From Bacillota bacterium (GTDB lineage: Bacteria > Bacillota > Clostridia > Lachnospirales > Lachnospiraceae), in contig JAEZMV010000028.1 in the NCBI GenBank assembly GCA_023414875.1, forward strand, positions 62,001-126,000: a stretch of DNA of 64,000 bases. The letters run 5' to 3'. How positions within the stretch are numbered: position 1 is the stretch's first letter; every line of letters begins with the position of its first letter. A model generated the notes under the pieces. The model had not been told where the DNA came from. It ran no database searches and was given only the letters and a program-made list of their open reading frames with translations. Made by a program: the position numbers and the translations under genes. Positions 28,113 through 37,625 of the stretch are shown here, in pieces.

Positions 28113-28152
28113 AAGGACCTATGTCACATGAAAATCTGTGCCATAGGTCCTT
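28113..28152 (+). terminator. Hairpin after the stalk-domain lipoprotein
   Basis: AAGGACCTATG (28113-28123) pairs perfectly with CATAGGTCCTT (28142-28152), with CACA/TGTG pairing inside. The 3' side lacks a long T run. Confidence 0.6.
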
Positions 28153-28261
28153 GTGTGGTCTCCTATTCTAGTAGTATTTATAAACAATCCTTTTTTGAAG
28201 AGGTTTATATTCTTGTGTGAGATTCTGTAAAATGATTAGATATTCACCTGGTCATATTATA

Positions 28262-28296
28262 AAAAGCCCTTGCTCTATATAAGAGAAAGGGCTTTT
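28262..28296. terminator. Bidirectional terminator between lipoprotein and hydrogenase genes
   Basis: AAAAGCCCTT (28262-28271) pairs with AAGGGCTTTT (28287-28296), with CTCT/AGAG inside. Runs of A on the left and T on the right let it work in both directions. It lies in a 320-base spacer with convergent genes on either side. Confidence 0.75.
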
Positions 28297-28408
28297 GTCC
28301 GCATCGTTACTATGTTAGCAATGATTATTATCATGATAAATATCTTTCTCATCCTGATATCATTTCTTATCCTAATATCATTTCTCATCCTCAGGTTCAC
28401 AATTGTTT

Positions 28409-29713
28409 TTACGGGTTTGCAGAGGCATCACCGGTATTTTTTGAAACTCGAATACTGGTATGAGCTTCATCACCGAAATTGCGGGTAAAGATATCGCTGT
28501 TTTCTAAGAGACTTTCCACAGTATCCAGACCTAATCGGTGTAATAACTCAATTACATACGGATTATCTATGGGGGTAGGATAAGGTGCTGCTTTACCGTA
28601 TTCCTCCACATGCTCTCGCCCGATTTCATGAGGAATTAGGACTCTGGGACCGCCGACACAGCCGCCGACACAGCCCATTCCCTCAAAAAAGTTTGCAGTA
28701 GTTTTACCGGATAATAAATCATTTATCATAGCCTTGCAGGCAGGAACTCCGTCGGCCTGCTGTGTTCGAATCGAAATCTTTCGATTCGGATTTAACCGTT
28801 CCAGAGTAAGGGCGACCGCCTCACTGACCCCACCGGTGTGGGCATAGATTCTTCCGGCACGGGAGGAATGATCCTTCTCGCTTTCCTCCATCTTCGCCGG
28901 ATCTATCTCCATTACATTGAAGATATCCTGCACCTCCTGGAAGGTCAAAACATAATCGACAGCATCAGCAATATCCTTTTCTCTCGCCTCTGCCTTTTTT
29001 GCCAGGCAGGGTCCGATAAAGATGGTCAGTGCATCAGGATGCATAATCTTAACTGCACGTCCGCTCGCAATCATCGGAGATACTGCCGGCGGAACATGAG
29101 GAATCAAATCCTTATAAACTTTGCGGATCATTGCAATCCACATCGGGCAGCAGCAGCTGGTAAGCTGATAATCTTCTTCTGTCAGGATATTCTTATCGAA
29201 TTCCAGGGCTTCTTTTAAGGTCAATATATCAGCGAATAAAGCTACTTCAATCATTCCGTCAAAGCCTATTTCCTTTAAGGCGTTTCGAAGCTTTCCTGGA
29301 GTGACATCACTGCTGAACTGGCCGAGGAAAGCAGGAGCAACCAAAGCATATACAAGTCCTTTGTGGGAGCGGATTGCTTGAAGAGCAGGAATTACATCCT
29401 TACTGTTGGTCAAATTCTTTGCGCGGCATTCCTGAATGCAGATAGAGCAGCCGGCACACTGATCCTCATCTATCATAACCTCCCCTGATTCACCGGGGTG
29501 TATCGCATGGAAAGGACAGACCTCTACACAGTGATGTTCGCCGTCTTCACACTTGCATTCTCCGAAATGCCAAACAAGTGGGTGCTTCTTGGGATGAAGC
29601 AGACAATCTAACTGGTGGGTATCATAAAGCTCCAGCTTCTCTAAAAAGCCGGTGTCTTTTTCCTTTAGCGTCCTTACTAAGACTTCGTAATATAACTCTT
29701 CAAATGATTTCAT
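28409..29713 (-). CDS. [FeFe] hydrogenase-family protein with ferredoxin domain, group-B-like
   Basis: The 434-residue protein has two [4Fe-4S] motifs near its N-terminus (CVEVCP and CAGCSICIQEC) and the three H-cluster motifs: TSCCCPMW, FIGPCLAKKAEA and FFEGMGCVGGCVGGP. All four Cys residues expected to hold the H-cluster appear present. The first motif has an extra Cys (TSCCCP rather than TSCCP), and the second has GPC rather than MPC; as I recall this marks the poorly studied group B enzymes of clostridia. It is monocistronic, with a weak ribosome site (GGAC). Expected activity is hydrogen turnover with ferredoxin; physiological direction is not deducible. Confidence 0.85.
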   Translation of the reverse strand: MKSFEELYYEVLVRTLKEKDTGFLEKLELYDTHQLDCLLHPKKHPLVWHFGECKCEDGEHHCVEVCPFHAIHPGESGEVMIDEDQCAGCSICIQECRAKNLTNSKDVIPALQAIRSHKGLVYALVAPAFLGQFSSDVTPGKLRNALKEIGFDGMIEVALFADILTLKEALEFDKNILTEEDYQLTSCCCPMWIAMIRKVYKDLIPHVPPAVSPMIASGRAVKIMHPDALTIFIGPCLAKKAEAREKDIADAVDYVLTFQEVQDIFNVMEIDPAKMEESEKDHSSRAGRIYAHTGGVSEAVALTLERLNPNRKISIRTQQADGVPACKAMINDLLSGKTTANFFEGMGCVGGCVGGPRVLIPHEIGREHVEEYGKAAPYPTPIDNPYVIELLHRLGLDTVESLLENSDIFTRNFGDEAHTSIRVSKNTGDASANP

Positions 29714-30088
29714 ATGTTTTGTCCAAACCTTTCTATCCTAATATAACAAAATTGCTTATTGACTACAAATTTATTAATATGACAATTATAACATTTATTT
29801 TTTTATGTTGCATAGTTAAATATTAATTACTTTATTTTAAGGGTATAATGAAGATGTCTTGGCAAATAATAGATTAGTTAACCCTCAGAGTATTATTCAC
29901 ATTTCTGCTTTTATTATGCTTTACTAGAATTTGGATTTGTTTTATAATATAAATCACTATAGGTGTCTTCTGCTGCAAAAAAGATAATCTTAAGAGTCGT
30001 CGAAGCAGAGAGCAGTCGGTAGTATTCAAGACATATATATTCTAACGTGTTAGAAGGTCATATAAAAAATCTTATATGGAGAATAAAA
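29714..30088. other. Divergent intergenic region, no certain feature
   Basis: About 375 AT-rich bases between the divergent hydrogenase and VanZ genes; promoters for both must lie here. TATAAT-like boxes occur (for example in TTTTATAATATAAATC near 29940-29955) but none has a clear -35 partner. No hairpin or repeat stands out. Confidence 0.4.
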
Positions 30089-30571
30089 TTGAAGGAACAA
30101 AGTAAAAAGAGATTAACTAAGGCCGGATGGCTTTTGTTTTATTTATATATTATCTTACTGTCTTATTTTTTGTTTTTTAGTGAGCATTATGGAAGAGATT
30201 ATATCAGTGAGGATTACCGCTATAATCTGGAGCTTCTGAAAGAGATCAAGCGTTTTATTCAGTATCGTGAACTCCTGGGTTATGAAAGCTTTATCGTTAA
30301 TATATTAGGAAATATTCTTGCATTTACTCCCTTTGGATATATGCTGCCATTGTTGGATAAAAAATACCGTAAGTTTTTTCGTATGGCATTTTTAAGTGTG
30401 CTTTTTAGTTTATTTGTGGAAGTATTACAGATGCTGTTAAGGGTTGGGATATTTGATGTGGATGATATTCTTCTTAATACAATAGGTGGGATACTGGGGT
30501 ATTTGCTATATAGAATATGTGCAAAATGCTTATGCAGAAATGGAGGTAAGTATGTTCTTAAGAAGAAATAA
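30089..30571 (+). CDS. VanZ-family membrane protein
   Basis: I place the start at TTG 30089, seven bases after GGAG (30078-30081); the GTG at 30047 lacks a ribosome site. The 160 residues hold about four membrane segments: WLLFYLYIILLSYFLFF, the stretch around NILGNILAFTPFGYMLP, FRMAFLSVLFSLFVEVLQ and LLNTIGGILGYLLY. The motif N..PFG....E..Q.....FD.DD is the VanZ pattern. VanZ relatives give modest teicoplanin resistance and are common in Firmicutes; the usual role is unknown. It overlaps the next gene by 20 bases. Confidence 0.85.
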   Translation: MKEQSKKRLTKAGWLLFYLYIILLSYFLFFSEHYGRDYISEDYRYNLELLKEIKRFIQYRELLGYESFIVNILGNILAFTPFGYMLPLLDKKYRKFFRMAFLSVLFSLFVEVLQMLLRVGIFDVDDILLNTIGGILGYLLYRICAKCLCRNGGKYVLKKK

Positions 30572-30881
30572 GGAAATGATTCACTTTTCCGGAAGAAGAC
30601 ATACCAAGATGGGCATAATATCAGCAATCATCGGTTGCCTTGTGGTGATTGGCTTTTTAAGTATCAGTTTTATTTCGGGCTTTGCTAATGGTAATGGAGG
30701 CTTTATACTCGGAGTCATAGGCTTGTTTCTTTTTTTCTTGGCCATATTCGGACTGGTATTATCTTATCGCTCCTTTAAGAAAAAAGATATCTTTTACCGG
30801 TTTCCTGTGGTAGGTGCGGTATTGAACGGTATAATGACAATATTATTTTTGACTATATACATCCTTGGTTTTGTAGGATAA
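30552..30881 (+). CDS. Small three-span membrane protein, DUF6142-like
   Basis: Starts at ATG 30552 behind GGAGG inside the vanZ-like gene, giving 109 residues. A basic N-terminus (FLRRNKEMIHFSGRRHTKMG) precedes three hydrophobic segments: IISAIIGCLVVIGFLSISF, GVIGLFLFFLAIFGLVLSY and GAVLNGIMTILFLTIYIL. I believe the pattern matches DUF6142, found in Lachnospiraceae, though from memory only. The overlap and short gaps suggest an operon of vanZ, this gene and the HD protein. Function unknown. Confidence 0.75.
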   Translation: MFLRRNKEMIHFSGRRHTKMGIISAIIGCLVVIGFLSISFISGFANGNGGFILGVIGLFLFFLAIFGLVLSYRSFKKKDIFYRFPVVGAVLNGIMTILFLTIYILGFVG

Positions 30882-30892
30882 GGGGAGGACTA

Positions 30893-31480
30893 ATGTCAAG
30901 ATTAGAACAGCAATTGAATTTTCTTTTAGAAGTTGATAAATTAAAGAATATTGTAAGACAAAATTATCTTGCGGATGGAAGTAGGAAAGAGGATGATGCA
31001 GACCACTCCTGGCATCTTGCTTTAATGTGCGCAGTCCTCAGTGAACATGCGAATGAAAAAATAGATGTAGTGAGGACTATGACCATGGTATTAATACACG
31101 ATCTTGTAGAGATTGACGCCGGTGATACCTATGCCTATGATTCCGAAGGAAATGGATCAAAAAGGGAAAGAGAGCTTAAAGCCGCGGATCGCATTTTTCA
31201 TTTGCTTCCTCAAGATCAGGCACAGGAAATGCGTTCCTTATGGGACGAATTCGAAGAAGGGGCAACCCCTGAGGCAAAATTCGCAGCTACGCTGGATCGA
31301 ATTTTACCCTTTCTATTAAATGCACGAAGCAACGGGAAATCCTGGAGAGAGCATAACATAACCTTTTCCCAGGTTATGAAACGAAATGAAGTAACCCATG
31401 AGGGCTCCGAGATATTATGGGATTATCAATATAAGCTTATGCTGGAGCAAGTTGAGAAAGGTAATTTAATTAATCTTTAA
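30893..31480 (+). CDS. HD-domain phosphohydrolase, 5'-deoxynucleotidase-like
   Basis: The 195-residue protein carries the HD pattern: DADHSWHLALM gives the first His, LIHDLVEIDAGD the HD pair, and a later TLDRILPF supplies the last Asp. This arrangement (H...HD...D, length near 195) fits the YfbR/HDDC2 group that removes phosphate from deoxynucleoside monophosphates. It follows the small membrane protein by 11 bases with AGGGGAGG as ribosome site. Substrate is inferred from the family and not certain. Confidence 0.85.
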   Translation: MSRLEQQLNFLLEVDKLKNIVRQNYLADGSRKEDDADHSWHLALMCAVLSEHANEKIDVVRTMTMVLIHDLVEIDAGDTYAYDSEGNGSKRERELKAADRIFHLLPQDQAQEMRSLWDEFEEGATPEAKFAATLDRILPFLLNARSNGKSWREHNITFSQVMKRNEVTHEGSEILWDYQYKLMLEQVEKGNLINL

Positions 31481-31519
31481 GATAACAAATAACTAGTCGA
31501 AGGTGGAATGGAGTTAGTT

Positions 31520-33595
31520 ATGAACTATAAATTATTATTGAAAGAAGATAATGAGGCAATCAGAGAGAGATATGAACTTGCGATGGAACGTATTGTTCAA
31601 ATTGAGCAGGAAAAAACAGTGAAAGAGCAATATCTGCCTTATTTCCAAAAGACGGCTTCCTTTTTAATGCTGATTAAAAACGTAGTAAGAATGTATGAGG
31701 AGGATCAGCTGAAGAACCTATCTTTAAAAGAACTGCAGGCACTGAACAGAACCTTGTATGAGGATATTGCATCAGATAATTATTATTGCAGCTATGCTAA
31801 CCCAGCCTATGCCTGCGAAATTCTGGGTGATAAAACCGGTAAATTATTTTCCTTCTTAATTACCGAGTTGAGAGGGCTTATTATTTATGCCTTTGAAGGC
31901 AGATTATATGAACTTACCATTTATCTTGAGCTGTTCATTGAGATTTATAATTATTATGAAGAGGAAGATGAGTATACCTATAAGGATGCAAAAAGGGCAA
32001 TTTATGATTTCATGAACGACTACTGCGATATTTTGATTACCAACAGGGTAAGAGAAATGATTGACACTGACATATCCTTTGCGAGAGAGATTATTATGGA
32101 AGCGGATTTATCCGATGTCAGATATCTTTATCAATTCGGAGATTACATTACTGATAATGAGATAGAAACAGCACAGTTTCTGAATACCTTGCCGGAAGCT
32201 AAGCTAAAAGCAATGGCAGATACCTTTACCGAGGGTTTTCGACTGGGATTTGTTGCATATCAACTGGATTTAGGCAAGAAAAGAATTGTGAATATCAGAT
32301 ATCAGTTGGGCTTTGAAAGAATGGTTCGTTACGTGATAAAGAACTTTAAAAAGCTTGGACTGGAGCCCACTATTTACCGTGCCGCTTATAATGCTGTGAA
32401 CAAAATGCAGCATTTAAAGATCGGATATCATGCGACAAGCCCGAACAAGCAGTTTGATTATGACCATCGATACGATATTGGCCTGTTTTTGGACAAAGCC
32501 TTCAAGGAAAGAAAACTGGAGTGTATGAAAAATGCTTTGGAACAATACAGCGAAAAAGCAGGAAACTATGCAGGACCGGCGGTAATTCAGGTGTTTGGTG
32601 AGGAGCTTTTTTCTCCGGAGGACAAGAAGGAAGCTGTAAGACTGGATAAACGCCAACAAAAATTATATGTAGATTATTACCGTGAGGATAATTTTATCAA
32701 GCAGAAATATCTAAAATTAGAAGAGACTTCGTTTTCGATCATTTCTTATCCGATACCTGAGATTGGCAAAGACTTTCCTGAAATCTTTGCGGAAACGGTG
32801 AAGGTGAATACCCTCGACAATGAACAATATCGAAAAATCCAAGCATGCATCATAGATGCACTGGATCAGGGTGAGTATGTACGAATCCTCGGAAAGGGAA
32901 ACAATCATACCGATATGCGCGTCAAGCTTTACCCATTATCGGACCCCTCAAAGGAGACAATTTTTGAAAACTGCGTTGCTGATGTGAACATTCCGGTTGG
33001 AGAAGTATTTACGTCACCGGTCTTAAAGGGAACAAACGGAGTTCTCCATGTTCCGAAGATTTATCTGAATGATTTGGAATATCGCGAGCTGGAACTAGTT
33101 TTTGAAGATGGTAAAATCGTATCTTATCAATGTGGTAACTATGATGATACAGAGAAGAATAAGAGCTTTATCAAGGAGAACCTGTTGTTTAACCATGATT
33201 ATCTGCCTCTGGGTGAATTTGCGATTGGAACGAATACCTCCGCTTATATGATGGCAAAAAAATACGACATCGCCCCCCGCCTTCCTGTGTTAATCGCAGA
33301 GAAAACCGGACCGCATTTTGCAATCGGTGATACCTGCTATAAAATGAGTGAAGAGCATAAGGTATATAATCCGGATGGTAAGGAAATTATTGCACGGGAT
33401 AATGAGATATCCCTCCTTCGACAATCAGATCCTTCGAGGGCTTACTTTAATTGCCATACAGATATTACGCTGCCCTATGATGAAATAAAAGAAATCACGG
33501 TATATAAAAAGGATGGTACCTCTATTTCAATCATTAAAAATGCGAGGTTTGTATTAGAGGGAACATTGGTTTTAAATGAAGCATTTGATCTATAG
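31520..33595 (+). CDS. M29-like metallo-aminopeptidase with a large N-terminal extension
   Basis: I start at ATG 31520, six bases after GGAG (31510-31513), giving 691 residues. Residues from about 370 resemble M29 (AmpS/AmpII) aminopeptidases: NIPVGEVFTSP and LPLGEFAIGTN give the two metal Glu residues, EKTGPHFAIGD a metal His, and CHTDITLPYD the terminal His/Asp pair. The first 350 or so residues are helical, with no counterpart in standard M29 enzymes of about 400 residues. The extension may be a regulatory or oligomerisation module. It probably acts in the cytoplasm, as no signal peptide is seen. Confidence 0.8.
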   Translation: MNYKLLLKEDNEAIRERYELAMERIVQIEQEKTVKEQYLPYFQKTASFLMLIKNVVRMYEEDQLKNLSLKELQALNRTLYEDIASDNYYCSYANPAYACEILGDKTGKLFSFLITELRGLIIYAFEGRLYELTIYLELFIEIYNYYEEEDEYTYKDAKRAIYDFMNDYCDILITNRVREMIDTDISFAREIIMEADLSDVRYLYQFGDYITDNEIETAQFLNTLPEAKLKAMADTFTEGFRLGFVAYQLDLGKKRIVNIRYQLGFERMVRYVIKNFKKLGLEPTIYRAAYNAVNKMQHLKIGYHATSPNKQFDYDHRYDIGLFLDKAFKERKLECMKNALEQYSEKAGNYAGPAVIQVFGEELFSPEDKKEAVRLDKRQQKLYVDYYREDNFIKQKYLKLEETSFSIISYPIPEIGKDFPEIFAETVKVNTLDNEQYRKIQACIIDALDQGEYVRILGKGNNHTDMRVKLYPLSDPSKETIFENCVADVNIPVGEVFTSPVLKGTNGVLHVPKIYLNDLEYRELELVFEDGKIVSYQCGNYDDTEKNKSFIKENLLFNHDYLPLGEFAIGTNTSAYMMAKKYDIAPRLPVLIAEKTGPHFAIGDTCYKMSEEHKVYNPDGKEIIARDNEISLLRQSDPSRAYFNCHTDITLPYDEIKEITVYKKDGTSISIIKNARFVLEGTLVLNEAFDL

Positions 33596-33601
33596 GATTA
33601 G

Positions 33602-33845
33602 AGTGTCAAAAGCAAATTTTAGATATTATTCGTCAATGTGCACAATTAAATTTATGATTGTGTGATACAGAACATAGTTCATGCGCAACACGCTCTCGCT
33701 TGGATGAAGTACGTAGTGGTACATAAGGTCCTAAAATACAGGACCTAAGTACCAACGACTTCATACAGTTGCACATTAAACTATATTCTGCATCACACTA
33801 GAGGCTAGGTGTTGATGTGCATATTGACGAATGTTTGTTATTTTG
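33602..33845. repeat. Palindromic MITE-like element, copy 1
   Basis: It begins with AGTGTCAAAAGC (33602-33613). A core at 33660-33798 folds back on itself: GTGTGAT with ATCACAC, CAGAA with TTCTG, ATAGTT with AACTAT, ATGAAGT with ACTTCAT, GTAC pairs, and AGGTCCT with AGGACCT at the tip. Copy 2 at 38328-38586 is nearly identical through the core. The right end of copy 1 is degraded and lacks the terminal repeat. It has no ORF. It lies between the M29 gene and an ABC transporter gene. Confidence 0.8.
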
Positions 33846-33862
33846 CGAAAGTGAGGTAAGTT

Positions 33863-34576
33863 ATGTTAAGGATAGTTAATTTTTCGAAGAGCTACAAAAG
33901 TGATAAAAAGGCGGTTGATAATTTAAACCTGGAAGTAAAGAGTGGGGATATATACGGTTTTATCGGCCATAATGGTGCCGGAAAAACAACCACCATCAGA
34001 GCAATCGTTGGAGTCCTTGACTTTGAGGAGGGGGAAATTACGATTGACGGAATATCCATCAAGAAGGATCCGGTTGCCTGTAAGCAGAGAACGGCCTATA
34101 TTCCCGACAATCCGGACCTTTATGAACATTTGACCGGTATCGCATATTTGAACTTTATCGGGGATATCTACCAGGTTAACAAATTTGACCGTGAAACATT
34201 GATAGAAAAGTACGCAGATGCATTTGAATTGACATCAAACTTGGGAGACACCATCTCCTCCTACTCCCATGGCATGAAACAGAAGCTTGCGATTATATCA
34301 GCATTAATACATAGACCAAAGCTCCTTGTTTTGGATGAACCGTTTGTCGGGCTGGATCCCAAGGCTTCCCATACCTTAAAATCTATTATGACAGAACTTT
34401 GCGCCGGTGGCAGTGCGATATTCTTCTCTACCCATGTACTTGAGGTTGCCGAAAAGCTCTGTAATAAAATCGCAATCATTAAGGGCGGTAAGCTGGTATC
34501 TTGTGGGACTACAAAAGAAGTAAAGGGTAATAGCAGCCTGGAAGATGTATTTATGGAACTGATTGAGGAGCAGTAG
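33863..34576 (+). CDS. ABC transporter ATP-binding protein, ABC-2 exporter type
   Basis: The 237-residue ATPase has Walker A GHNGAGKTT (about 35-43), signature YSHGMKQKL, Walker B LLVLDEPFVGLD and the switch His in STHVLE. The SHGMKQ form of the signature is common in ABC-2 exporters. GAGGTAAG precedes the ATG. The permease gene follows 34 bases after the stop, so the two form one transporter. The substrate is unknown; similar pairs export antibiotics, peptides or lipids. Confidence 0.92.
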   Translation: MLRIVNFSKSYKSDKKAVDNLNLEVKSGDIYGFIGHNGAGKTTTIRAIVGVLDFEEGEITIDGISIKKDPVACKQRTAYIPDNPDLYEHLTGIAYLNFIGDIYQVNKFDRETLIEKYADAFELTSNLGDTISSYSHGMKQKLAIISALIHRPKLLVLDEPFVGLDPKASHTLKSIMTELCAGGSAIFFSTHVLEVAEKLCNKIAIIKGGKLVSCGTTKEVKGNSSLEDVFMELIEEQ

Positions 34577-34610
34577 CAGGGAGTTGTACGGAAAGGTTTG
34601 GTACATCAAT

Positions 34611-36185
34611 ATGAAAAAAGTTATTCGTTTAGTTAGTATACAGCTTTGGGCTGTATTAGGTGATATGTTATCAATCGGAAAAAATAGAACGAAAAAGCCG
34701 AAGGTTATATACGCCGGTGTGATTCTGTTTACATTGCTAATGAGTGGAATATCCTTTTTCTATTGCTTTTTAATTGGATATGGCTTGAAGGAATTTAATA
34801 GCTTGAATATTCTACCGACAATGATGATGGCAGTAACCTGTGTTATTATCCTGTTTACAACAGTATTTAAGGTAAAGGGCACAGTTTTCGGATTTCGTGA
34901 TTATGACATGGTAATGTCTCTTCCGATTAGTACCAGTGGAATTGTTGCCAGTCGCTTAATCATTTTATATGCATTAAATTTTATGTTTGTCATCATAATG
35001 ATGATTCCTATGATGATAGCCTATGGTATATTGGCAAATCCTGATATCAGGTTCTATCTATATACCTCGGTAGGTATGCTATTCATACCGCTGGTGCCGG
35101 TTGTTATCGCATCCTTCCTTGGAACACTGATTGCTTATGCGGCATCCAAATTCCGCTACAGTAATGTGCTGAATATTATATTCTCAGTCGGATTGCTGGC
35201 AATGCTTGTGACATTATCCTTTACGGTTAATGACAACGGGCAGGAGCTTGTTGATATGGGAAAGGCTATGACCAATCAGATCAATTCAATCTATCCGCTT
35301 GCTAAGATGTTTGCAGATGCCGTAGTTGCGTATGATATTAGAGCATTTCTATTGTTTATATTGATTTCTATGATTGCATTTATGATTTTTACGATTCTGG
35401 TTAAAATGGTATTCAAAAAGCTGAATACAATTATGATGAATGGTAGATCTCGTGTAAACTTCAAAATGGGTAAGCTTAAGACTTCATCGCCGATGAAGGC
35501 ACTTTATTTTAAGGAATTAAAGCGTTATTTTTCTTCACCTCTATACGTACTTAATACTGGTTTTGGTATTGTAATGCTGACCATTGGAGCATTTGCCTTA
35601 ATCTTTATAGATTTGAACAAGGTTCTGGGAGAAGCGCAGGTACCTGTAGGGGAGTTGGTAAAAATGGTTCCGTTATATGTTACTTTCTGTATCGTCATGA
35701 CCTGCTCCGCAATGGCTTCCATATCTCTGGAGGGTAAGAATCTGTGGATTATAAAATCGATGCCGTTATCGCCAAAGAAAGTATATCTTTCTAAGATTGC
35801 TGTTAATTTAACGATACTTTTACCGGCGATCATTGATTCTGTTATCATTGCATTTGCGGTGAAAATGGATTTACTTCCGGGTATTCTTCTGGTGCTGATT
35901 GCAGCTGCCTGTGCAGTGTTTATATCCTTTTATGGTTTGTTGATAAATCTTCTGATTCCGAATTTTAACTGGACTACGGAGGTAATTGTTATTAAGCAAA
36001 GTGCTGCCTGCATCATTACTATTTTTTCCTCCATGGCATATGTTGGAGTGCAATTCGCGTTTATCATGTTGATACCTTCAACTGTCCTGGCATATCTGGG
36101 GTATTTACTGTTGACAATTTTGGTTGATGTAGGTCTCTACCTGGTAATTATGAACTACGGAAAACGACGTTATCAGGAGTTGTAA
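34611..36185 (+). CDS. ABC transporter permease, multi-span
   Basis: The start is taken as ATG 34611 (MKKVIRLVSIQLW); an earlier TTG at 34563 lies inside the ATPase gene and gives an unlikely polar leader. The 524 residues hold about ten to twelve membrane segments, such as VIYAGVILFTLLMSGISFFY and LGTLIAYAAS, and a central soluble loop (about 280-320). It pairs with the ATPase gene just upstream. No signal or substrate-binding partner is adjacent, so it is probably an exporter. The ribosome site (GGAAAGG) is distant and weak, which suggests coupling to the upstream gene. Confidence 0.85.
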   Translation: MKKVIRLVSIQLWAVLGDMLSIGKNRTKKPKVIYAGVILFTLLMSGISFFYCFLIGYGLKEFNSLNILPTMMMAVTCVIILFTTVFKVKGTVFGFRDYDMVMSLPISTSGIVASRLIILYALNFMFVIIMMIPMMIAYGILANPDIRFYLYTSVGMLFIPLVPVVIASFLGTLIAYAASKFRYSNVLNIIFSVGLLAMLVTLSFTVNDNGQELVDMGKAMTNQINSIYPLAKMFADAVVAYDIRAFLLFILISMIAFMIFTILVKMVFKKLNTIMMNGRSRVNFKMGKLKTSSPMKALYFKELKRYFSSPLYVLNTGFGIVMLTIGAFALIFIDLNKVLGEAQVPVGELVKMVPLYVTFCIVMTCSAMASISLEGKNLWIIKSMPLSPKKVYLSKIAVNLTILLPAIIDSVIIAFAVKMDLLPGILLVLIAAACAVFISFYGLLINLLIPNFNWTTEVIVIKQSAACIITIFSSMAYVGVQFAFIMLIPSTVLAYLGYLLLTILVDVGLYLVIMNYGKRRYQEL

Positions 36186-36599
36186 GGATGCCTGAAATAA
36201 ATTAAATATCATCAACAGATTTTGTTATCATTCGTGAAGTGAGGAATCATGGGTAAGGTTCCTTTACCACGATCTTATATAGTAATGGCCTGTTCATATA
36301 TTCTTTCTGATAGAAAACAGCAATAACTGTTTCTTTCGTAAGAATAAAACGACAGGCTATTATTTATATAAGACACATTCTTCGTTCTACAATAATGTGT
36401 ACTTATATATAAGCAGCTGTATATTAGGATGACTAATGAATTATATAAGAAATAATCCGTCAAAAGATAACGACAAACGAATTGTAATATGCTAAAATGT
36501 GAGCAGAAAGTGATCAGACTAATTCTAAGAGCAGGCATGAAAGTTGGTATATCGTTAATCACCACAGTACAATCATATCCAAATAGGGAGGTATTTTGA
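36186..36599. other. Intergenic region ahead of purM
   Basis: About 410 AT-rich bases between the ABC permease and purM. An imperfect hairpin occurs around ATCATGGGTAAGG at 36247-36275. I looked for a purine, PRPP or ZTP riboswitch core and did not find one. A TAAAAT box near 36493 could be the purM -10. No ORF is supported. Confidence 0.4.
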
Positions 36600-37625
36600 A
36601 TGGATTATAAGAAGGCAGGAGTGGATATTGAAGCCGGATATAAAGCAGTTGACCTAATGAAAGAACATATCAAGGGGACGATGCGTAAGGAAGTTTTATC
36701 TAATATCGGCGGATTTTCAGGGGCATTTTCCTTGGAGAGCTTTAAAAATATGGAGCAGCCTACCTTAGTATCCGGTACGGATGGAGTAGGAACAAAGCTG
36801 AAAATTGCATTCTTATTGGACAAGCATGATACGATAGGTATCGATTGTGTTGCAATGTGTGTAAACGATATTGCTTGTGCAGGTGCAGAACCGTTATTTT
36901 TCCTGGATTACATTGCCTGCGGTAAGAATGATCCCGAGAAGATAGCGACAATTGTAAAAGGTGTTGCTGAAGGCTGTAAGCAGTCGAATGCCGCTCTCAT
37001 TGGTGGTGAAACTGCTGAGATGCCTGGCTTTTATCCGGTAGATGAATATGATTTGGCTGGTTTTGCAGTTGGCATTATTGATCAGAAAAAACTGATAACC
37101 GGTACCGATATGAAACAAGGAGATACCTTGATCGGAATTGCGTCCTCAGGAATTCACAGTAACGGCTATTCCTTAGTTCGTAAGGTGTTCCGTATGCAAA
37201 GAGAAACCCTTGATACTTATTATGAAGCCTTAGGAGCTACTTTGGGAGAGGTATTATTAACCCCAACCAAAATTTACGTGAAAGCTCTACAGAGCCTGAA
37301 AATGGGCGGTGTTACGGTGAAAGCCTGCAGTCATATCACGGGTGGAGGATTTTATGAAAATATACCCAGAATGCTTCCGGAAGGTATCCATGCAATGGTG
37401 AAGAAGAATAGCTATGAGATTCCGTCGATCTTTAAGATGCTTTCAAAGGATGGAGATATCGAGGAGCAGGTGATGTATAATACCTACAACATGGGTATTG
37501 GTATGATGATTGCCGTTGACAGCAAGGATACGGATCAAGCATTAAAACTGATTGCTGATGCTGGAGAAAAGGCATTTGTTGTTGGAGAAGCAGTGAATGG
37601 TACGAAGGGAGTAAGCTTATGCTAA
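36600..37625 (+). CDS. purM: Phosphoribosylformylglycinamidine cyclo-ligase
   Basis: PurM makes aminoimidazole ribonucleotide (AIR) from formylglycinamidine ribonucleotide with ATP in purine synthesis. The 341 residues contain GGFSGAFSL, SGTDGVGTKLK, the ATP/metal stretch GIDCVAMCVNDIACAGAEPLF, GGETAEMPGFY and the C-terminal GIGMMIAV. GGGAGGTATTTTG precedes the ATG. It overlaps purN by 7 bases, so the pair is translated together. Confidence 0.97.
   Translation: MDYKKAGVDIEAGYKAVDLMKEHIKGTMRKEVLSNIGGFSGAFSLESFKNMEQPTLVSGTDGVGTKLKIAFLLDKHDTIGIDCVAMCVNDIACAGAEPLFFLDYIACGKNDPEKIATIVKGVAEGCKQSNAALIGGETAEMPGFYPVDEYDLAGFAVGIIDQKKLITGTDMKQGDTLIGIASSGIHSNGYSLVRKVFRMQRETLDTYYEALGATLGEVLLTPTKIYVKALQSLKMGGVTVKACSHITGGGFYENIPRMLPEGIHAMVKKNSYEIPSIFKMLSKDGDIEEQVMYNTYNMGIGMMIAVDSKDTDQALKLIADAGEKAFVVGEAVNGTKGVSLC

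Noticed and set aside
28838..29218. ORF of 126 codons antisense to the hydrogenase gene
   Set aside because: The opposite strand has convincing Fe-S and H-cluster motifs over the whole region.
36186..36599. Purine-type riboswitch ahead of purM
   Set aside because: No conserved core or strong three-way junction pairing was found in the spacer.
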